A stretch of 36,712 bases of DNA from Microbacteriaceae bacterium (GTDB taxonomy: Bacteria > Actinomycetota > Actinomycetes > Actinomycetales > Microbacteriaceae): the NCBI GenBank assembly GCA_947378555.1, contig CANCKM010000011.1, forward strand, positions 1 to 36,712. Reading direction: 5' to 3'. The notes under the pieces are model-generated. The model did not search any database. It saw only the letters and a program-made list of their open reading frames with translations, and was not told the origin of the DNA. Every line of letters starts with the position of its first letter. The first letter of the stretch is position 1. The position numbers were made by a program, and so were the translations under genes. Positions 33,193-36,712 of this stretch are shown one piece after another.

Positions 33193-34200
33193 CTACGGTT
33201 TCTCGACCGAAAGGAGACCTTTCAATGACGCACGAAGCCGTGGCCAATCCACCGTGTAGATTGCTACACCGATGGCAAGAGCGGCGGCCTGCACCAACGT
33301 GCGAACAGCGTATGGAACGCCTAGGGCCAGAACAAACTGATCTAGCTGAGTCAAAAACAAGGCTGCCAATACGGTGGCCGCTGGCAAACCGCGACCTCCC
33401 AGCAATGAGGTACCTCCCAGAACCACAACGGCGACCGAAGGCAGCATATAAGCGTTGCCCTGAAAAGCCGTCGGTTGATTTGTCACGCCAGCCAGCACGA
33501 TGCCAGCAGTGCAATAGAGCAGCTGGGCCCAAACATAAGCAAGACCCTGGTGAGTTTTAACGTGAAGTCCCGACACTCGAGCCACCGGTGCGCTGGCTCC
33601 GATTGCCTCGTAGCGACGACCGGCTACCGTTTTGCGAAGCACAATCACAACGACAAGTAGGGTGGCTAGAACAAAAAAGACCGCATTTGGAATGCCGAAG
33701 CTAATTCCCCCGGCTATCGCTGCCAGCAAGGTTGTGGTCGTGCGTGGGGTGCCACCCGAGATTCCAAGGACCGCTCCGAAGAGTAGGGCGTTTGTGCCCA
33801 GGGTAGCGATGATTGGGTTCAAGCTCATTACTCCGATGAGCAAGGCGTTTAGCAGACCTGCCACAACGGCGAACCCGAGAGCCATGACCACAGCACCGAA
33901 CAACTTCGAGTTGTCGCCATTTGGTTCGTGGCTAACAATCACAATGGCGAGCGAGACTGCTCCGGGAACGGAGAGATCAATGCCGGCCTGCTGAATGACC
34001 AACATTTGGCCAAGTCCGACGATTCCGAGGATGGCGGCGAAAGGCAACATTCCCAGCAGCGTTCCGGGCACCACGCTAGATGGAGCCAGCAGTGCACTCA
34101 GCAGAAAGAGCATTCCGGTCGAAACTAGAACCGTGAGCAACCCCTTGGAGATTTGCACGCGGCTAACCTTCGACGGTTGCACCGCACTAATCTGAGCCAT
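33193..34200 (-). CDS. Ribose-type ABC transporter permease (RbsC family)
   Basis: Multi-pass protein with VIQQAGIDLSVPGAVSLA, GVMSLNPIIATLGTNALLFG, LPSVAVVVLGGTSLLGGRGLP. Start assigned to ATG 34200 (aaggag upstream) rather than GTG 34257. Confidence 0.9.
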   Translation of the reverse strand: MAQISAVQPSKVSRVQISKGLLTVLVSTGMLFLLSALLAPSSVVPGTLLGMLPFAAILGIVGLGQMLVIQQAGIDLSVPGAVSLAIVIVSHEPNGDNSKLFGAVVMALGFAVVAGLLNALLIGVMSLNPIIATLGTNALLFGAVLGISGGTPRTTTTLLAAIAGGISFGIPNAVFFVLATLLVVVIVLRKTVAGRRYEAIGASAPVARVSGLHVKTHQGLAYVWAQLLYCTAGIVLAGVTNQPTAFQGNAYMLPSVAVVVLGGTSLLGGRGLPAATVLAALFLTQLDQFVLALGVPYAVRTLVQAAALAIGVAIYTVDWPRLRASLKGLLSVEKP

Positions 34201-34645
34201 CGCTACTCCTTGAGGATTTAAACTGTTCACGCTTGAAACCAAAGTGTTGAGTTCCACTTTATGAAATATGCAAAAGGTTTACACAGACTTACGATAACGA
34301 TTCGGCGACATTATGATTAAACCTAGTTTTTGGTTGGAGTGAGATTGAACCGATTTAAGCCGAAAACGCGGACTTTTTAAGGTCTGCACCGCGGCTAAAA
34401 GACGCTTGCTGGCGCCGGTTATTCCATGGAAAATGCTATAAAGCCTTTATAAATCAAGGGTTTTACCCCCAAGTGCGTTTTGGATTGGCCTTCCCGGGGA
34501 TGATTCCGGGCCGGCACACGAACCAACCTTTGGTTTGCTACCGAGTTGTACAGCAAAACTGAAATGTAGAATGACTTTTAGGACGATGCGCGAGGTTGAC
34601 ATCGTTCAACCTAAGTGAACACCACACAGGAGGAAGCAAAGAATC

Positions 34646-35722
34646 ATGAGCCAAACTGAATCACGTCGCGCGCTTATTGCCGGCGTCACCGGAATCTCTG
34701 GTCAAACCATCGCAAAGCAGCTTCTGGGCCAAGGCTGGACCGTTTACGGTTTGTCGCGCCGCGAGCAGGGCTTGCCTGAAGGCGTCATCCACGTCAAAGC
34801 TGATCTGCTTGACGCAGCTGAAACCAAATCCGCTCTCGCTGGAATCCGGCCCGAAGTCGTCTTCATGACCGCCTGGGTTAAGAAGGACACCGAGGCCGAA
34901 AACATCGAAGTAAATGGTTCCACCATTCGAAACCTGCTCGCCGGGCTAGAGCCAGATGGCGGCGTTCGTCACGTAGCGCTACAGACTGGGCTAAAGCACT
35001 ACCTCGGCCCATTCGACGATTACGCAACCGCGGTAATGGCAGAAACGCCTTTTCACGAGGATGAACCACGACTGGCAACCCCGAACTTCTATTACACGCA
35101 AGAGGACGAACTCTTTGCGGCTGCCGAGAAGCAAGGGTTCACCTGGAGTGTTCACCGCTCACACACCGTATTCGGGTATGCCGTTGACAACGCCATGAAC
35201 ATGGTGCTGACACTTTCGGTTTACGCCAACATTTGCAAGGAACTTGGCAAGCCCTTCATCTTCCCCGGTTCAGTGGCTCAGTGGAACGGTGTCACAGACG
35301 TCACCGACGCCGACCTATTGGGCGAACAACTTGTCTGGGCAGCTACCAGCCCGGCCGGTGAGAACGAGGCATTCAACATTGCTAACGGCGACACCTTCCG
35401 CTGGCGCTGGTTGTGGCCACAAATCGCAAGGCACTTCGGCGTTGAGTGGGAAGCCCCTCAGGCCGAACCTCGCACCTTGGTTGAGCAGATGAAGGATGCA
35501 GCCCCGGTTTGGGAGGCAATCGCAAAGCGCAACGGCCTTGCCGTTGACGATGTGACCAAGCTTGCCTCTTGGTGGCACAGCGACAGCGATCTCGGTCGCA
35601 ACATCGAATGCTTCACCGACATGACTAAGAGCCGAGAGGCCGGTTTCTTGAACTTCCGTTCAACGCCGAAAAGCTTCTTTGCAAAGGTTGAGTCTTACCG
35701 CGAGGCAAACATCCTGCCGTAA
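34646..35722 (+). CDS. PRISE-like short-chain dehydrogenase/reductase (progesterone 5-beta-reductase/iridoid-synthase-like fold)
   Basis: AGVTGISGQTIAKQLL nucleotide-binding motif, LQTGLKHYLGPF and PNFYYTQEDELF blocks (candidate catalytic Lys and Tyr); aggagg Shine-Dalgarno. Confidence 0.82.
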   Translation: MSQTESRRALIAGVTGISGQTIAKQLLGQGWTVYGLSRREQGLPEGVIHVKADLLDAAETKSALAGIRPEVVFMTAWVKKDTEAENIEVNGSTIRNLLAGLEPDGGVRHVALQTGLKHYLGPFDDYATAVMAETPFHEDEPRLATPNFYYTQEDELFAAAEKQGFTWSVHRSHTVFGYAVDNAMNMVLTLSVYANICKELGKPFIFPGSVAQWNGVTDVTDADLLGEQLVWAATSPAGENEAFNIANGDTFRWRWLWPQIARHFGVEWEAPQAEPRTLVEQMKDAAPVWEAIAKRNGLAVDDVTKLASWWHSDSDLGRNIECFTDMTKSREAGFLNFRSTPKSFFAKVESYREANILP

Positions 35723-35730
35723 ATGGCATC

Positions 35731-35773
35731 AGGACAATAAAAAAGGCACCTAGGGGTGCCTTTTTTATGTCCT
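35731..35773. terminator. Bidirectional intrinsic terminator
   Basis: aggacaataaaaaaggcacc-tagg-ggtgccttttttatgtcct: ~19-bp near-perfect stem (one bulged A) including A/T tracts, between convergent genes. Confidence 0.95.
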
Positions 35774-35777
35774 AAAG

Positions 35778-36712
35778 CTATAACTTGGCGCTGAATTCCA
35801 TATGCGCCTTGATGTTGTTCATCGGGTGTTGGGCGGCTTCCACCGCACCGAGGGCTTCATCAACCGAGAACCTAGCGGTCACGAGCGGCGAAAGGTCAAT
35901 CTGCTTATTGGCCATGAACCGAATTGTTTCCTCCCAGACCCCTGGCGAACCAATCGATCCGGTAATGGTGAGTTCCTTGGACTGAATCAATCCGAGTTGA
36001 GCAGATGCCTCGCGGCCAACATCGATGCCGATGTAAGCGACTCTTCCTTTAAAGCCTGCCAACTCAAGTGCCGTGGCCATAACCTCAGGCCTTCCAGTTG
36101 CCTCAACGACTACGTTGGCTCCTCTGCCTTCGGTGTCGCGGTGCAATACTTCTTTGATCTCATCGGGTGAGCAAACGATGTCGGCACCCAACTTGCGAGC
36201 CGCCTCTTTTCTAAACTCCACTGGCTCAGCCACGATGGTTCTGGCTCCAAGCGCCTTGGAGGCAGCAACTACCGCGAGACCAATCGGGCCGGCGCCAAGC
36301 ACGACCAAGGTATCGCTCGCGTTTACGTTGCCAACTCGCATGAGCGCGTAGTAAGCAACGCTGAAGGGTTCGACTAGGGCACCGTTGGTGAACGAAACTG
36401 ATTCGGGGATCTTATGCAACCAGGAGGCTTTCGTGACGAAGAATTCCGCTGCCGCACCGCTAATCGAGAATCCAAAGTGATCGTCACCAATTACACAGTC
36501 GCCAACAACCCGGTCGCCCACCTTGAAGTTAGTAACCTTCTCGCCGACCTTGACGACCTCGCCTGACCACTCGTGGCCCGGAATGATTGGGTAGCTAAAA
36601 GGAATGATGTACCGGCCTTCGAGCAACTCGATGTCGGAGTGGCAGACGCCAACCGAACGGGATGCAATCAGCACCTCGTCTTCGCTAATGCTCGGCGTTG
36701 GCAACTCGCTGA
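35778..36712 (-). CDS. Zinc-dependent medium-chain alcohol/polyol dehydrogenase (MDR), N-terminus beyond window edge
   Basis: GVCHSDIELLEG, IIPGHEWSGEVVKVG catalytic-Zn motifs; VLGAGPIGLAVVAASKALGA Rossmann motif. Frame stays open to 36712 (the track start at 36704 is an internal TTG). Confidence 0.92.
   Translation of the reverse strand, partial: SELPTPSISEDEVLIASRSVGVCHSDIELLEGRYIIPFSYPIIPGHEWSGEVVKVGEKVTNFKVGDRVVGDCVIGDDHFGFSISGAAAEFFVTKASWLHKIPESVSFTNGALVEPFSVAYYALMRVGNVNASDTLVVLGAGPIGLAVVAASKALGARTIVAEPVEFRKEAARKLGADIVCSPDEIKEVLHRDTEGRGANVVVEATGRPEVMATALELAGFKGRVAYIGIDVGREASAQLGLIQSKELTITGSIGSPGVWEETIRFMANKQIDLSPLVTARFSVDEALGAVEAAQHPMNNIKAHMEFSAKL

Noticed and set aside
34441-34530. Known riboswitch class upstream of the PRISE gene
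   Set aside because: I compared by eye with TPP, cobalamin, SAM, glycine and ydaO-type cores and saw no convincing match; left as an unassigned structured region.
1-36712. Mobile element, prophage, defence system, tRNA or CRISPR array
   Set aside because: No transposase, integrase, phage, nuclease/defence-type ORF, tRNA-like cloverleaf or regularly spaced repeat was seen in the coding or intergenic sequence.

Overview
This 36.7-kb window looks like an actinobacterial chromosome segment, possibly Microbacteriaceae-like; that placement is inferred from gene content and moderate GC, not tested. It is almost entirely sugar, sugar-acid and central-carbon metabolism. From left to right it contains: (1) a LacI-regulated ABC sugar importer operon with a beta-fructosidase-superfamily glycosidase; (2) an arylsulfotransferase (ASST) coupled to a small lipoprotein, then an inositol-monophosphatase-family enzyme; (3) a ~10.8-kb minus-strand operon combining a ribose-type ABC importer whose ATPase and one permease are a single polypeptide, a GntR/FadR regulator, two DUF1537 four-carbon acid sugar kinases, a LtnD-like dehydrogenase, an SMP-30 lactonase and a PdxA-family enzyme; (4) GTP-type PEP carboxykinase; (5) a GntR/VOC pair divergent from a fused E1(alpha-beta)/E2 2-oxoacid dehydrogenase pair; (6) an XRE-cupin regulator divergent from an EboE-like TIM-barrel protein and a beta-hydroxyacid dehydrogenase; (7) a second ABC importer with an ATPase-permease fusion; (8) a PRISE-like SDR and an MDR alcohol dehydrogenase. 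I saw no tRNA, rRNA, CRISPR array, transposase or phage gene. The best candidates for undescribed biology are the two importers with NBD-NBD-TMD fusions plus a separate TMD, the dual-kinase tetronate operon, the EboE-like/dehydrogenase cassette, the ASST-lipoprotein pair, and the strong non-terminator hairpins placed 18-22 nt behind all three substrate-binding-protein genes. All calls come from reading motifs by eye; no database search was run.
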